Below are positions 43,896 through 57,319 of a stretch of DNA of 64,000 nt, piece after piece. The stretch is from Ectopseudomonas khazarica (GTDB taxonomy: Bacteria; Pseudomonadota; Gammaproteobacteria; Pseudomonadales; Pseudomonadaceae), in the NCBI RefSeq assembly GCF_004521985.1, contig NZ_SBHZ01000012.1, positions 124,001-188,000 of the forward strand. Direction: 5' to 3'. How positions within the stretch are numbered: the stretch's first letter is position 1; every line of letters begins with the position of its first letter. Made by a program: the position numbers and the translations under genes. The notes beneath the pieces are model-generated. The model was not told the origin of the DNA and did no database searches. It saw only the letters and a list, made by a program, of their open reading frames with translations.

Positions 43896-45023
43896 ATGAA
43901 GATCAGTGCGGATTTCGACAGTGGCAATATCCAGGTCATCGATTCCAGTGACCCGCAGCGAGTATTGCTGGCCATGCGGCCAGATCTCAACAGCCATCAT
44001 TTTCAGTGGTTCCACTTTCAGGTCGACGGCCTGCAGGTCGGCCAGCGTCATGGCTTCTGCCTGACCAACGCCGGGCAGTCGGCCTACAACCAGGCCTGGG
44101 ACGGCTACCAGGCCGTGGCCAGCTACGATCAGCAGCACTGGTTTCGCGTACCCACGCGCTTCGCCGACGGGCAGCTGCACTTCGAGTTGCAGGCCGAGGG
44201 CGAGCAGGCCTGGTTCGCCTACTTCGAACCCTATCCGCGGGCACGCCATGAGCGCCTGGTCGGTGCGGCGCTGGAGCGTGGTGCCGAGCTGGTGGCCTGC
44301 GGTCGCAGCCTGGAGGGGCGCGATATCCAGTTGCTGCGTATCGGCGGTCAGGCAGCAGCGCCGCGCAAGCTGTGGATCATTGCCCAGCAGCATCCCGGCG
44401 AGCACATGGCCGAGTGGTTCATGGAGGGGCTGATCGAGCGCCTGCAGGACCCCGATGACGCCGAGATCGCCGCGCTGCTGGCCGAGGCCGAGCTGTACCT
44501 GGTGCCGAACATGAATCCGGATGGCGCCTACCGGGGGCATCTGCGCACCAACTACGCCGGGCAGGACCTCAACCGCGCCTGGCAGTCGGCCAGCTCCGAG
44601 CACAGCCCGGAGGTGTTGTTCGTGCTGCAGCACATGCAGCGCATTGGCGTCGACCTGTTCCTGGATATCCATGGCGACGAGGAAATTCCCCACGTGTTCA
44701 CGGCCGGCTGCGAGGGCAACCCGAGTTACACGCCGCGCCTGGCCGCCCTGGAGGAGGATTTCCGCAGCCGTCTGGTCGGCATCGGCGCCGAATTCCAGAC
44801 CCGTTTCGGCTACCCGCGCAGCCAGCCCGGCCAGGCCAACCTGACCCTGGCCTGCAACGCCGTGGGCGAGGCGTTCGACTGCCTGTCGTTCACCATCGAG
44901 ATGCCGTTCAAGGATCACGATGACAGCCCGCAGGCGCGTACCGGCTGGAACGGCGCCCGTTCGAAGAGGCTGGGGCGGGATGTGTTGACGGTGCTGGCGC
45001 AGATGGTCGAACGCTTGCGCTGA
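43896..45023 (+). CDS. M14-family zinc carboxypeptidase (cytosolic carboxypeptidase-like)
   Basis: The 375-residue protein has an N-terminal beta domain (1-120) like that of cytosolic carboxypeptidases, then an M14 core with zinc ligands H166 and E169 in QHPGEHMAEW, H259 in LDIHGDE, and the catalytic Glu in FTIEMPF. No signal peptide is seen, so it is cytoplasmic. Bacterial relatives may remove C-terminal acidic residues or trim peptidoglycan peptides; the substrate here is unknown. The ATG at 43896 is preferred over 43869 because GTGAGGCAGTC precedes it. Confidence 0.88.
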   Translation: MKISADFDSGNIQVIDSSDPQRVLLAMRPDLNSHHFQWFHFQVDGLQVGQRHGFCLTNAGQSAYNQAWDGYQAVASYDQQHWFRVPTRFADGQLHFELQAEGEQAWFAYFEPYPRARHERLVGAALERGAELVACGRSLEGRDIQLLRIGGQAAAPRKLWIIAQQHPGEHMAEWFMEGLIERLQDPDDAEIAALLAEAELYLVPNMNPDGAYRGHLRTNYAGQDLNRAWQSASSEHSPEVLFVLQHMQRIGVDLFLDIHGDEEIPHVFTAGCEGNPSYTPRLAALEEDFRSRLVGIGAEFQTRFGYPRSQPGQANLTLACNAVGEAFDCLSFTIEMPFKDHDDSPQARTGWNGARSKRLGRDVLTVLAQMVERLR

Positions 45024-45076
45024 AGGAGAGCCGGCGAACGGCACGGGCGGCGCCGCTGCAGCGCCTGAAATGAATG

Positions 45077-45102
45077 AAAAAAAGCCCGTCACGAGGACGG
45101 GC
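45077..45102 (-). terminator. Intrinsic terminator after the porin gene
   Basis: Read on the minus strand, GCCCGTC and GACGGGC pair across CTCGT and are followed by seven T residues. Confidence 0.85.
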
Positions 45103-45155
45103 GCAAAGTGCCGTAAACACACAGGAGTCGATAGGACGCAGTGAGGCGTCGGAAA

Positions 45156-46415
45156 TTACAGGATCGACAGCGGGTAGTTGATGATCAGGCGGTTCTCGTG
45201 CAGGTCCTGGCCAACGTCGCGGCGGACGTTGGAGTTACGCCAGCGCACGTTCAGGTTCTTCAGCGTGCCTTCCTGGATGGTGTAGGCCAGCTCGGTCTCG
45301 CGGCTCCATTCCTCGGCGTCGGTACGGCCGCCGGTGTGGATGTTGGAACCACTGGTGTAACGGTTCATCAGGGTCAGGCCGGGAATGCCGAGGCCGGCGA
45401 AGTTGTAGTCGTGACGCAGCTGCCAGGAGCGCTCCTGCGGGTTGTCGAAGGCCGACAGGTAGCCATCGTTGACCAGCGAGCCACCGCTGGCGCCGTCGAT
45501 GCGCAGGAACTTGGTGTCACCGCTCAGACGCTGGTAGGTGACCTGGAAAGTGTTGTTGCCTTTCTTCGCCGACAGCGCGCCCTGGTAGACCTTGTTGTCC
45601 AGGTCGCCGGCCTTCGATGCGCCTTCGTCCTTGCCGTTGAAGTAGCCGAGGTTGGCGCCCAGCACCCAGTCACCCACCGGCTGGCTGTGGGTCAGCTGCA
45701 GGAAGCTCTGCTGGTAGACGTCTTCCAGGCGCGCATGCCAGGCGCCGACCATGGTGCGGTTGTCATTGAAGCGGAACTCACCGCCGCCGAAGTTGAAGTC
45801 GTCGCCTTTCACCCCGCCGAAGGACATGTCTTCGCGGCTGGCGTCATGACGCTGGCTGTTCTTCCAGAACTGGCCGCCGTACAGGGTCAGACCGTCGATC
45901 TCGCTGGAGGTCAGCTGGGCACCCTGGAAGGTCTGCGGCAGCGAGCGACCGTCGTCCGCGCGCAGGATCGGCAGTACGGCGAACCATTCGCCGACCTTCA
46001 GCTCGGTCTTGGAGATCTTGGCCTTGGCGGCCACGGCGGTGCGGCCGAACTGGTCAGCGGCTTCGCCATCGTCATGGATGGGCATCAGGTTGGTGTTGGC
46101 GGCGCCACGGTTGCCATCGAGCTTGAAGCTGTACAGGCCGAGCACATCGAGGCCGAAGCCGACGGTGCCTTCGGTATAGCCGGAGCGGGCATCGAGGATG
46201 AAGCTCTGGGTCCAGCCTTCGGCCTGGCCCTGGCGTTCGCCCTGGATCCGCGGATCGGTGCCGTTCAGGTAGTTGCGGTTGAAGTAGTAGTTGCGCAGGT
46301 TCAGCGAGACCTTGGCGTCCTCGATGAAACCGGCGGCATGCGTCGTGGCAGGCAGGATCAGCGCCAGTGCGGTGCTGCCGAGCAGCGCCAGGGGAAGGGT
46401 GTTGCGTGCAGTCAT
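45156..46415 (-). CDS. OprD-family outer membrane porin
   Basis: The 419-residue protein has a signal peptide (ending ATTHAAGF) and OprD-family features: FIEDAKVSLNLRNYYFNRNY, QAEGWTQSFILDARSGYTEGTVGFGLDVLGLYSFKLD, a SDTKFLRIDG-like strand, and terminal strand NRLIINYPLSIL. These 18-strand barrels take up small acids or basic amino acids. The ATG at 46415 has GGGAG upstream. The substrate is not determined by sequence; the neighbouring isomerase and paired inverted decamers may mark an aromatic acid or similar. Confidence 0.92.
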   Translation of the reverse strand: MTARNTLPLALLGSTALALILPATTHAAGFIEDAKVSLNLRNYYFNRNYLNGTDPRIQGERQGQAEGWTQSFILDARSGYTEGTVGFGLDVLGLYSFKLDGNRGAANTNLMPIHDDGEAADQFGRTAVAAKAKISKTELKVGEWFAVLPILRADDGRSLPQTFQGAQLTSSEIDGLTLYGGQFWKNSQRHDASREDMSFGGVKGDDFNFGGGEFRFNDNRTMVGAWHARLEDVYQQSFLQLTHSQPVGDWVLGANLGYFNGKDEGASKAGDLDNKVYQGALSAKKGNNTFQVTYQRLSGDTKFLRIDGASGGSLVNDGYLSAFDNPQERSWQLRHDYNFAGLGIPGLTLMNRYTSGSNIHTGGRTDAEEWSRETELAYTIQEGTLKNLNVRWRNSNVRRDVGQDLHENRLIINYPLSIL

Positions 46416-46895
46416 TGTTGTTGTGCTCCCAGTTTTTGAACGAACCGTCCCCTGCTGGCTGGTGGCAGCCTGCATGTCGGGTTGGTGGTTGAAGTGCCCC
46501 GCAGGGCAGGCCGGCCTGAAGCGACCGGTCATTGCCGGTGGCTGGGGTCAGCCTCCGGCGAATCCGCTTCTGTGGCGTGTGGTGGCGATGGCTGCCGAGC
46601 AGGTGAGGCGCTGCTGTGCTGGGGAAGAGGCGAGAGTGGTCATGTCCTGGCCCTGATTCTTGTTGTTATTGTTTGTCATATGTCGTCATACAACTGATCG
46701 GATTATCGACAGCCTTTTTGTCGCTTGTCAACGCATGGCTAGACGAAAGTCTGAGGGGCTTTCTCCCCTTATCTTGCGGTTTGTCTGCGCTATCCAGGTA
46801 CGGGCGGGCCTTTCCAGGGGGCTCGGGCAACCTGCTGGTATCGATGTCGTTGTGTGATAACGTATGACGACTTCCCATATGTCGAGCGCTTGCCC
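46416..46895. promoter_or_regulatory. Porin/isomerase intergenic region with paired inverted decamers
   Basis: This 480-bp region has no convincing gene. GTCGTCATAC at 46682-46691 and its exact reverse complement GTATGACGAC at 46862-46871 face each other 170 bp apart, one upstream of the porin gene and one just before the isomerase gene. The form TNGTCGTCATACAA resembles operators of FadR-type GntR regulators; no such gene is in the window. Confidence 0.55.
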
Positions 46896-47249
46896 ATGCC
46901 CCACTGCCTGATCGAAGCGGCCCGCGAGGTGGCTGAGCTGATTGCGCCAGAGGCGCTGTTGCAACTGGTGCATGAGCAGGCGGCCGCCAGTGGCCTGTTC
47001 CGTCCGGACGAGATCAAGGTGCGCCTGAGCCTCCACGAGCATCATTGCGTCGGGGGCGAGCCGGGGCCTTTCGTGCACCTGATCTTCTACCTGCTGTCCG
47101 GGCGCAGCGATGAGGACAAGCGGGCCCTGTCGCGCCGCATCGTGCGTGCGCTGGTGCAGCGCTTGCCCCAGGTTCCGGCGATTTCCCTGGACATGCGCGA
47201 GATGCAGCGCGAGCTGTTCAGCAACCGGCGCAACTGCCAGGACGACTAG
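46896..47249 (+). CDS. 5-carboxymethyl-2-hydroxymuconate delta-isomerase-like protein
   Basis: The 117-residue protein starts MPHCLIEAAREV, giving the N-terminal catalytic proline of the tautomerase superfamily, and continues with EIKVRLSLHEHHCVGG and FVHLIFYLLSGRSDEDKRALSRRIV, the CHMI family core. CHMI acts in homoprotocatechuate breakdown, but no hpa genes are nearby, so its function here is uncertain. Confidence 0.85.
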   Translation: MPHCLIEAAREVAELIAPEALLQLVHEQAAASGLFRPDEIKVRLSLHEHHCVGGEPGPFVHLIFYLLSGRSDEDKRALSRRIVRALVQRLPQVPAISLDMREMQRELFSNRRNCQDD

Positions 47250-47267
47250 TGCACTCGAGCGAGGCCG

Positions 47268-47726
47268 TCAGTCGACTTCCAGCAGGCGTGCGCCCGTGCC
47301 TTGCTGGCCCAGGGTGTCCTGGGGATTGCGCAGCGGGCAGTCCTGCATCGACAGGCAACCGCAGCCGATACAGCCGGTGAGCTGGTCGCGCAGTCGTGTC
47401 AGCTGCCTGATGCGCGCGTCGAGGTCGTTGCGCCATTGCGCCGACAGCCGCTGCCAGTCGGCGGCCGTGGGCAGGTGGTCGCTGGGCAGGCTGTCCAGTG
47501 CCGTGCCGATGTCGGCCAGTGGCACACCAAGGCGTTGCGCCACCTTGATGATCGCCACGCGGCGCAGCACATCGCGTCGGTAACGCCGCTGGTTGCCGGC
47601 GTTGCGCTGGCTCTGGATCAGTCCCTTGGACTCGTAGAAGTGCAGGGCAGATACCGTCACGCCGCTGCGTTCGGCGACCTCGCCGACGCTGAGCGGGCGT
47701 TCGTGGATGCAGCGTGGCGCTGTCAT
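47268..47726 (-). CDS. soxR: Redox-sensitive MerR-family regulator SoxR
   Basis: The 152-residue protein has a MerR helix-turn-helix (LSVGEVAERSGVTVSALHFYESKGLI) and the [2Fe-2S] cysteines C119, C122, C124 and C130 in CIGCGCLSMQDC, the same spacing as E. coli SoxR. It senses redox-cycling compounds such as phenazines. It is divergent from the FMN reductase gene, with a SoxR box between them. Confidence 0.97.
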   Translation of the reverse strand: MTAPRCIHERPLSVGEVAERSGVTVSALHFYESKGLIQSQRNAGNQRRYRRDVLRRVAIIKVAQRLGVPLADIGTALDSLPSDHLPTAADWQRLSAQWRNDLDARIRQLTRLRDQLTGCIGCGCLSMQDCPLRNPQDTLGQQGTGARLLEVD

Positions 47727-47742
47727 GAAAGAATCCTGTTGA

Positions 47743-47760
47743 CCTCATGTTAAGTTGAGG
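47743..47760. promoter_or_regulatory. SoxR box between soxR and the FMN reductase gene
   Basis: CCTCATGTTAAGTTGAGG matches 16 of 18 bases of the SoxR palindrome CCTCAAGTTAACTTGAGG. It sits between a -35-like TTGACC (47739-47744) and a -10-like TTTACC just after it, the stretched-spacer layout on which SoxR acts, pointing toward the reductase. Confidence 0.9.
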
Positions 47761-47804
47761 TTTTACCCTTGCTGGCCTGGATAGACAACACCGAGGGTAT
47801 TCCC

Positions 47805-48383
47805 ATGCAGGACCGCATTCGTCTGGTACTGATCTACGGCAGTGTGCGTGAGGAGCGCTTCTGCGACCAGGTGGTGGCCTGGGCGCGCGAGCAGATCGAA
47901 CAACGCAGCGAGTTCGAGCTGAGTCTGGTCGATCCGGCCGTGATGTTCCGCCAGCCCGATGAGGCGCCGGCCACCGCACAGCAGCGTCATCAGTCGCTGC
48001 AGCAGTTGTTGCGGGCAGATGCCTTTCTCATCGTCACGCCGGAGTACAACCACGGCTATCCGTCGGCGCTCAAGCAGTTCATCGATGAAGTGCCGGCGTC
48101 CTGGGATGCGCGGCCGGTGGGCTTCGTCAGCTACGGCGGGGTGTCCGGAGGGCTGCGTGCCGTGGAGCAGTTGCGCCAGGTGTTGGCGGAGTTGCACGCG
48201 ATGACGGTACGCGGCTCGGTGAGCTTCACCAATGCCTGGGAACAGTTCGATGAGCGCGGCGCGCTGCGCGAACCCCGGCATGCCAATTCGGCGCTGGCAC
48301 ACACCCTGGTGCAGCTGAACTGGTGGGCGCAAACGCTGCGCGCGGGGCGCGAACGGGTGCCCTATGAGCGGATCAGGGGGTAG
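47805..48383 (+). CDS. NADPH-dependent FMN reductase, SoxR-controlled
   Basis: The 192-residue flavodoxin-like protein has the FMN phosphate loop IYGSVREERF and TPEYNHGYPSALKQFIDE, a signature of the NADPH-dependent FMN reductase/ArsH-like family. It probably reduces flavins or quinones. The SoxR box in its promoter predicts induction by redox-cycling agents. The ATG at 47805 fits the family start. Confidence 0.9.
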   Translation: MQDRIRLVLIYGSVREERFCDQVVAWAREQIEQRSEFELSLVDPAVMFRQPDEAPATAQQRHQSLQQLLRADAFLIVTPEYNHGYPSALKQFIDEVPASWDARPVGFVSYGGVSGGLRAVEQLRQVLAELHAMTVRGSVSFTNAWEQFDERGALREPRHANSALAHTLVQLNWWAQTLRAGRERVPYERIRG

Positions 48384-48473
48384 GGCGGGTGAAACCCGCC
48401 ACATGCACCTGGCGGGCTCTCCCTTTCTGCGACTGGCCCTCTGCCGGATACGGAAGAGGGCGCAGGACGCGAA

Positions 48474-49598
48474 TCAGCCGCGGTAGTAGCGCTGCGCCAC
48501 GAACGGGGTCTTGGCGACTTTCATGGCCACGCGCTTGCCGCGCACCACGGCCCAGACGTCGCTGTCGATGGCGACATGGCTGGCGTCTACGTAGCCCATG
48601 GCCACCGGTGCGCCGAGGGTCGGGCCGAAGCCGCCGCTGCAGACCTGGCCAATCACCTTGCCGTCCGCATCGACGATTTCCGCGCCTTCACGCACCGGCA
48701 CGCGCTCCTGCGGCAGCAGGCCCACGCGCTTGCGCGCCACGCCTTGCTGTTGCTGGGCGAACACGCGTTCGGCGCCCGGGAAGTTGCCGGCGCGCTCGCC
48801 ACCTTCGCGGCGGACCTTGGACATGGCCCACAGCAGGCTGGCTTCGATCGGCGTGGTCGCGCTGCTCATGTCGTGGCCGTACAGGCACAGGCCGGCTTCC
48901 AGACGCAGCGAGTCGCGTGCGCCCAGGCCGATGGCCTCGACTTCCACTTCGGCCAGCAGGCTGCGCGCCAGGGCTTCGGCCTGTTCGACGGCAACGGAGA
49001 TCTCGAAGCCGTCTTCGCCGGTGTAGCCGCTGCGACTGACGATGCAGTCGCTGCCCAGCAGGCGTACGCGGGCGACCTGCATGAAGGTCATCTTGCTCAC
49101 TTCCGGTGCCAGGCGGGCCAGCACGTCGACCGCTTTCGGGCCTTGCAGGGCGAGCAGGGCGCGCTCCTCGAACAGGCACTCGATCTGGCACTGGTCGCCG
49201 ATGTGTTGCTGCAGGTGGGCCAGGTCCTGATCCTTGCAGGCCGCGTTGACCACCACGTACAGGGTGTCGTCACCCAGGTTGGCGACCATCAGGTCGTCGA
49301 GGATGCCGCCGTTGGCATCGGTGAACATGGCGTAGCGCTGCATGCCGGCCGGCAGGTCGATGATGTCGACCGGGACCAGGGTTTCCAGGGCGCGCGCGGC
49401 GTTCTCGCCACGCAGCAGGATCTGCCCCATGTGCGACACGTCGAACAGGCCGGCGGCATCACGGGTGTGCAGGTGTTCCTTCATCACGCCCAGCGGATAT
49501 TGCACGGGCATGTCGTAGCCGGCGAAGGGCACCATGCGCGCGCCGAGTTCGATATGCAGGGCGTGCAGCGGAGTCTTGGCGAGAGTTTCAGTGGTCAT
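48474..49598 (-). CDS. gcvT: Aminomethyltransferase, glycine cleavage T protein
   Basis: The 374-residue protein has PLHALHIELGARMVPFAGYDMPVQY, DVSHMGQI, and SGYTGEDGFEI, the folate-binding region. It transfers the methylene group from GcvH-bound aminomethyl to tetrahydrofolate. It lies 69 bp after glyA on the same strand; the sdaA gene that I recall between glyA2 and gcvT2 in P. aeruginosa is absent here. Confidence 0.96.
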   Translation of the reverse strand: MTTETLAKTPLHALHIELGARMVPFAGYDMPVQYPLGVMKEHLHTRDAAGLFDVSHMGQILLRGENAARALETLVPVDIIDLPAGMQRYAMFTDANGGILDDLMVANLGDDTLYVVVNAACKDQDLAHLQQHIGDQCQIECLFEERALLALQGPKAVDVLARLAPEVSKMTFMQVARVRLLGSDCIVSRSGYTGEDGFEISVAVEQAEALARSLLAEVEVEAIGLGARDSLRLEAGLCLYGHDMSSATTPIEASLLWAMSKVRREGGERAGNFPGAERVFAQQQQGVARKRVGLLPQERVPVREGAEIVDADGKVIGQVCSGGFGPTLGAPVAMGYVDASHVAIDSDVWAVVRGKRVAMKVAKTPFVAQRYYRG

Positions 49599-49667
49599 GT
49601 CGAGTTCCTGTTGGGTGCGCCGAGCGCACCGGTAGGGGCCGCAGCGCGGCCCGTTGTTCGTCGGTTA

Positions 49668-50921
<1,254 letters not shown>

Positions 50922-50994
50922 GGTGAGGCCCTCTTTATCGTTTTTCTCGGGATGCATCCGGCCCGCCCCGGTGAGGGGAGCCGAAAAATAGGGG

Positions 50995-51114
50995 AGGCTG
51001 GCATTGAACCGTCCCCTCTCCCCTTGAGAGAGGGGCAGGGAGAGGGGGCAGCGTAGACAACCGCTTTACCCTCTTCCCCGGCCCCTCTCCCGCAAGCGGG
51101 AGAGGGGAGGTTCA
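50995..51114. repeat. GC-rich inverted repeats between gcvP and glyA
   Basis: Within 193 bp of non-coding DNA are related hairpins: CCCCTCTC-CCCTT-GAGAGAGGGG-like near 51012-51033 and CCCCTCTCCCG-CAA-GCGGGAGAGGGG at about 51082-51108. The arms share CCTCTCC/GGAGAGG, so the pair looks like copies of one dispersed element. It may reduce readthrough between gcvP and glyA. Confidence 0.7.
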
Positions 51115-53967
<2,853 letters not shown>

Positions 53968-53976
53968 GGCGGTCAC

Positions 53977-54360
53977 TCAGGCGTCGGCGTTGGCATTCAA
54001 CAGACGATCATAGCCGGCCTGGTCGAGGAGGTCGGCGAGAACGGCGTTGTCGGCCATGCGCATACGGAAGAACCAGGCCTTGTCCAGGGGCGATTCGTTG
54101 ACCAGCTCGGGGCTGCCTTCCAGGTCGCCGTTGAGTTCGACGATCTCGCCGTCCAGCGGCATGACGATGTTGCTGGCAGCCTTGACCGACTCCAGTACCG
54201 CCACTTCCTCGCCCTGGGCGTAGGACTTGGCTTCCGGCAGTTGCACATAGACCACATCGCCGAGCGCATCCTGGGCGTAATGGGTGATGCCGACGGTTAC
54301 CAGACCATCGTTGTCCAGACGCAGCCATTCGTGATCGGCGGTGAAACGCAACTCGCTCAT
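53977..54360 (-). CDS. gcvH: Glycine cleavage H protein
   Basis: The 127-residue protein carries the lipoylation lysine K60 in VLESVKAASN and has the usual H-protein core (HEWLRLDNDGLVTVGITHYAQDALGDVVYVQLPE). It shuttles the aminomethyl group between GcvP and GcvT. It is first in the gcvH-gcvP-glyA-gcvT cluster, with a sigma-54 promoter upstream. Confidence 0.97.
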   Translation of the reverse strand: MSELRFTADHEWLRLDNDGLVTVGITHYAQDALGDVVYVQLPEAKSYAQGEEVAVLESVKAASNIVMPLDGEIVELNGDLEGSPELVNESPLDKAWFFRMRMADNAVLADLLDQAGYDRLLNANADA

Positions 54361-54420
54361 GTCAACTCCTCAAAGGGTAAAGGTGTCCGCTTCTAGGTGG
54401 CGGGCAGGTGGTGGAGTGTT

Positions 54421-54437
54421 AGCAATGCCAGTGCCAG
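54421..54437 (-). promoter_or_regulatory. Sigma-54 (RpoN) promoter for gcvH
   Basis: Read on the minus strand the site is CTGGCACTGGCATTGCT, which fits TGGCAC-N5-TTGC with exact spacing. It lies 60 bp upstream of the gcvH start in the correct orientation. Confidence 0.9.
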
Positions 54438-54510
54438 TATTAAAAATATCAATAAAATCAAAGGCTTAAATTGTTTTCTGGTGCTTTGCGCAAAATGGTC
54501 CAGGCTGTTA

Positions 54511-54609
54511 TGGAACGTTATCGATACGGATTGTCGCGTCGTAAATGGAAAAGTTTGCGTCGCGCCAGGCGCACTGCGGCTTCTACCTGTTCGTTGCGAA
54601 TTCGTTACG
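54511..54609 (-). promoter_or_regulatory. Candidate GcsR enhancer sites upstream of gcvH
   Basis: TGGAACG-TTAT-CGATACG (54511-54528) and CGTTGCG-AATT-CGTTACG (54592-54609) each approximate the GcsR half-site pair TGTAACG-N4-CGTTCCG in reverse. They lie about 75-190 bp upstream of the sigma-54 promoter, as enhancers should. Matches are partial, so the exact sites are uncertain. Confidence 0.5.
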
Positions 54610-54703
54610 GTGGAATGATTTCGATACGTTGCTTGTCCGGAACCGCTGATCCCCTCGGCAGGTCCCTATGCAGACCGTTAATCGACAAGGAGCTCGAACC
54701 CTC

Positions 54704-55243
54704 ATGAAACCTCTGATTCCCCTGGCCTTCGCACTGCTCGGTGCCGCCTCCGTACAGGCCAGCGAGACCATCACCGTGACCCTGCAACAGGCGACCGAGA
54801 AGGGACCGGGTGCGGCGGTGGGCACCGTGACCATCAGCGAGTCCGCTCACGGCCTGGTCTTCACCCCGAACCTCAAGGGCCTGGAGCCGGGCATCCATGG
54901 TTTCCATGTGCATGCCAAGGCCAGCTGCGACGCGGTGGAGGCGGACGGCAAGCTGACACCGGCCGGAGCCGCAGGCGGTCACTGGGACCCGAACGAGGCA
55001 GGGCGCCATGGCTTCCCCTGGGAAGATGACGCTCACCTCGGCGACCTGCCTGCTCTGTACGTCGGGGCGGATGGCAGTGCCAGCCAGCCGGTGCTGGCAC
55101 CGCGACTCGAGCATCTGGAGGCATTGCGCGATCATGCGCTGATGATCCACGCCGGCTCCGACAACCACGCGGACCACCCGCAGCCGCTGGGCGGTGGCGG
55201 TGCACGCGTTGCCTGCGGGGTGATCAAGGCACCGGCCAGCTGA
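54704..55243 (+). CDS. sodC: Periplasmic Cu/Zn superoxide dismutase
   Basis: The 179-residue product has a signal peptide (MKPLIPLAFALLGAASVQAS) and the metal-binding set: HGFHVHAK, the GGHWDPNEAGRHG loop, and MIHAGSDNHAD, with cysteines in ASCDAVE and RVACGV forming the disulfide. It removes periplasmic superoxide. The ATG at 54704 starts the signal peptide and has AAGGAG upstream. Confidence 0.96.
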   Translation: MKPLIPLAFALLGAASVQASETITVTLQQATEKGPGAAVGTVTISESAHGLVFTPNLKGLEPGIHGFHVHAKASCDAVEADGKLTPAGAAGGHWDPNEAGRHGFPWEDDAHLGDLPALYVGADGSASQPVLAPRLEHLEALRDHALMIHAGSDNHADHPQPLGGGGARVACGVIKAPAS

Positions 55244-55396
55244 CCGCACTCGGGCGGTTTCAGGCTGGGTCAGCGGCGCCAGTCGGTGCGCGGCCAGGCG
55301 GCGCGCCCGCCGTGCGCCGCATGATCCAGTAGAAGGCAGTGTTCAAGGCAGGCGGCTGATTCGCCCAGCGAGGCGCTGCGCTTGCCGGGCGTGGGC

Positions 55397-56917
<1,521 letters not shown>

Positions 56918-56993
56918 TGATGAGGGTCGAAATGGGCGAACAGGCGGCGATTATGCCTGCTCCACCCGTGCAGAGGAAAAGGACAACAGAGTG

Positions 56994-57191
56994 ATGACAG
57001 AAAAACCAGGCCGCGCTGATTACCACCGTGAGCATCAGGCCCGCGCCGAAGCCGAGGCTCGGCGCCTGCTGGCGCGCAAGGCCGAACTGCAGGGGCACTG
57101 GCTGTCCTGGGTAGCGCAGGAGCTGTACCAGCTCAGTCCCCCGGAGTTCGCCAGCATGGTGCGGCGCGAGTTGCAGCGCTTGGCGGAGTAG
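56994..57191 (+). CDS. Small conserved hypothetical protein
   Basis: The 65-residue product (ATG at 56994, GTG three bases before) is basic and helical: ADYHREHQARAEAEARRLLARKAELQGHWLSWVAQELYQLSPPEFASMVRREL. GAGGAAAAGGA lies upstream. It is divergent from gcsR with 76 bp between starts. No family is recognised; the charged coiled helix and the conserved-looking WLSWVAQELYQL segment suggest a real gene. Confidence 0.65.
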   Translation: MTEKPGRADYHREHQARAEAEARRLLARKAELQGHWLSWVAQELYQLSPPEFASMVRRELQRLAE

Positions 57192-57198
57192 AACCTGG

Positions 57199-57215
57199 CC
57201 CGGATGTAATCCGGG
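57199..57215. repeat. Short palindromic repeat, CCCGGATG family
   Basis: CCCGGATGTAATCCGGG is nearly identical to the second palindrome at 33154-33170 (CCCGGATGCAATCCGGG). It lies just after the small gene. Confidence 0.65.
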
Positions 57216-57319
57216 AAGCGACGCCAGGCGGTGTTCCTGGGGGGCACCTGGGCTACCGAGGCGTAGATGCGTGGGAGTGCTTCAGCCGCGACCTCCAGGA
57301 GGCGCGCTTATTTCAGGAC

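Larger units (their letters stand above)
54361..54703. promoter_or_regulatory. Divergent gcvH/sodC intergenic region
   Basis: The 343-bp region holds the gcvH sigma-54 promoter and enhancer sites, and at its right end the sodC ribosome binding site AAGGAG. No glycine-riboswitch-like tandem structure was recognised. No gene was found. Confidence 0.6.
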
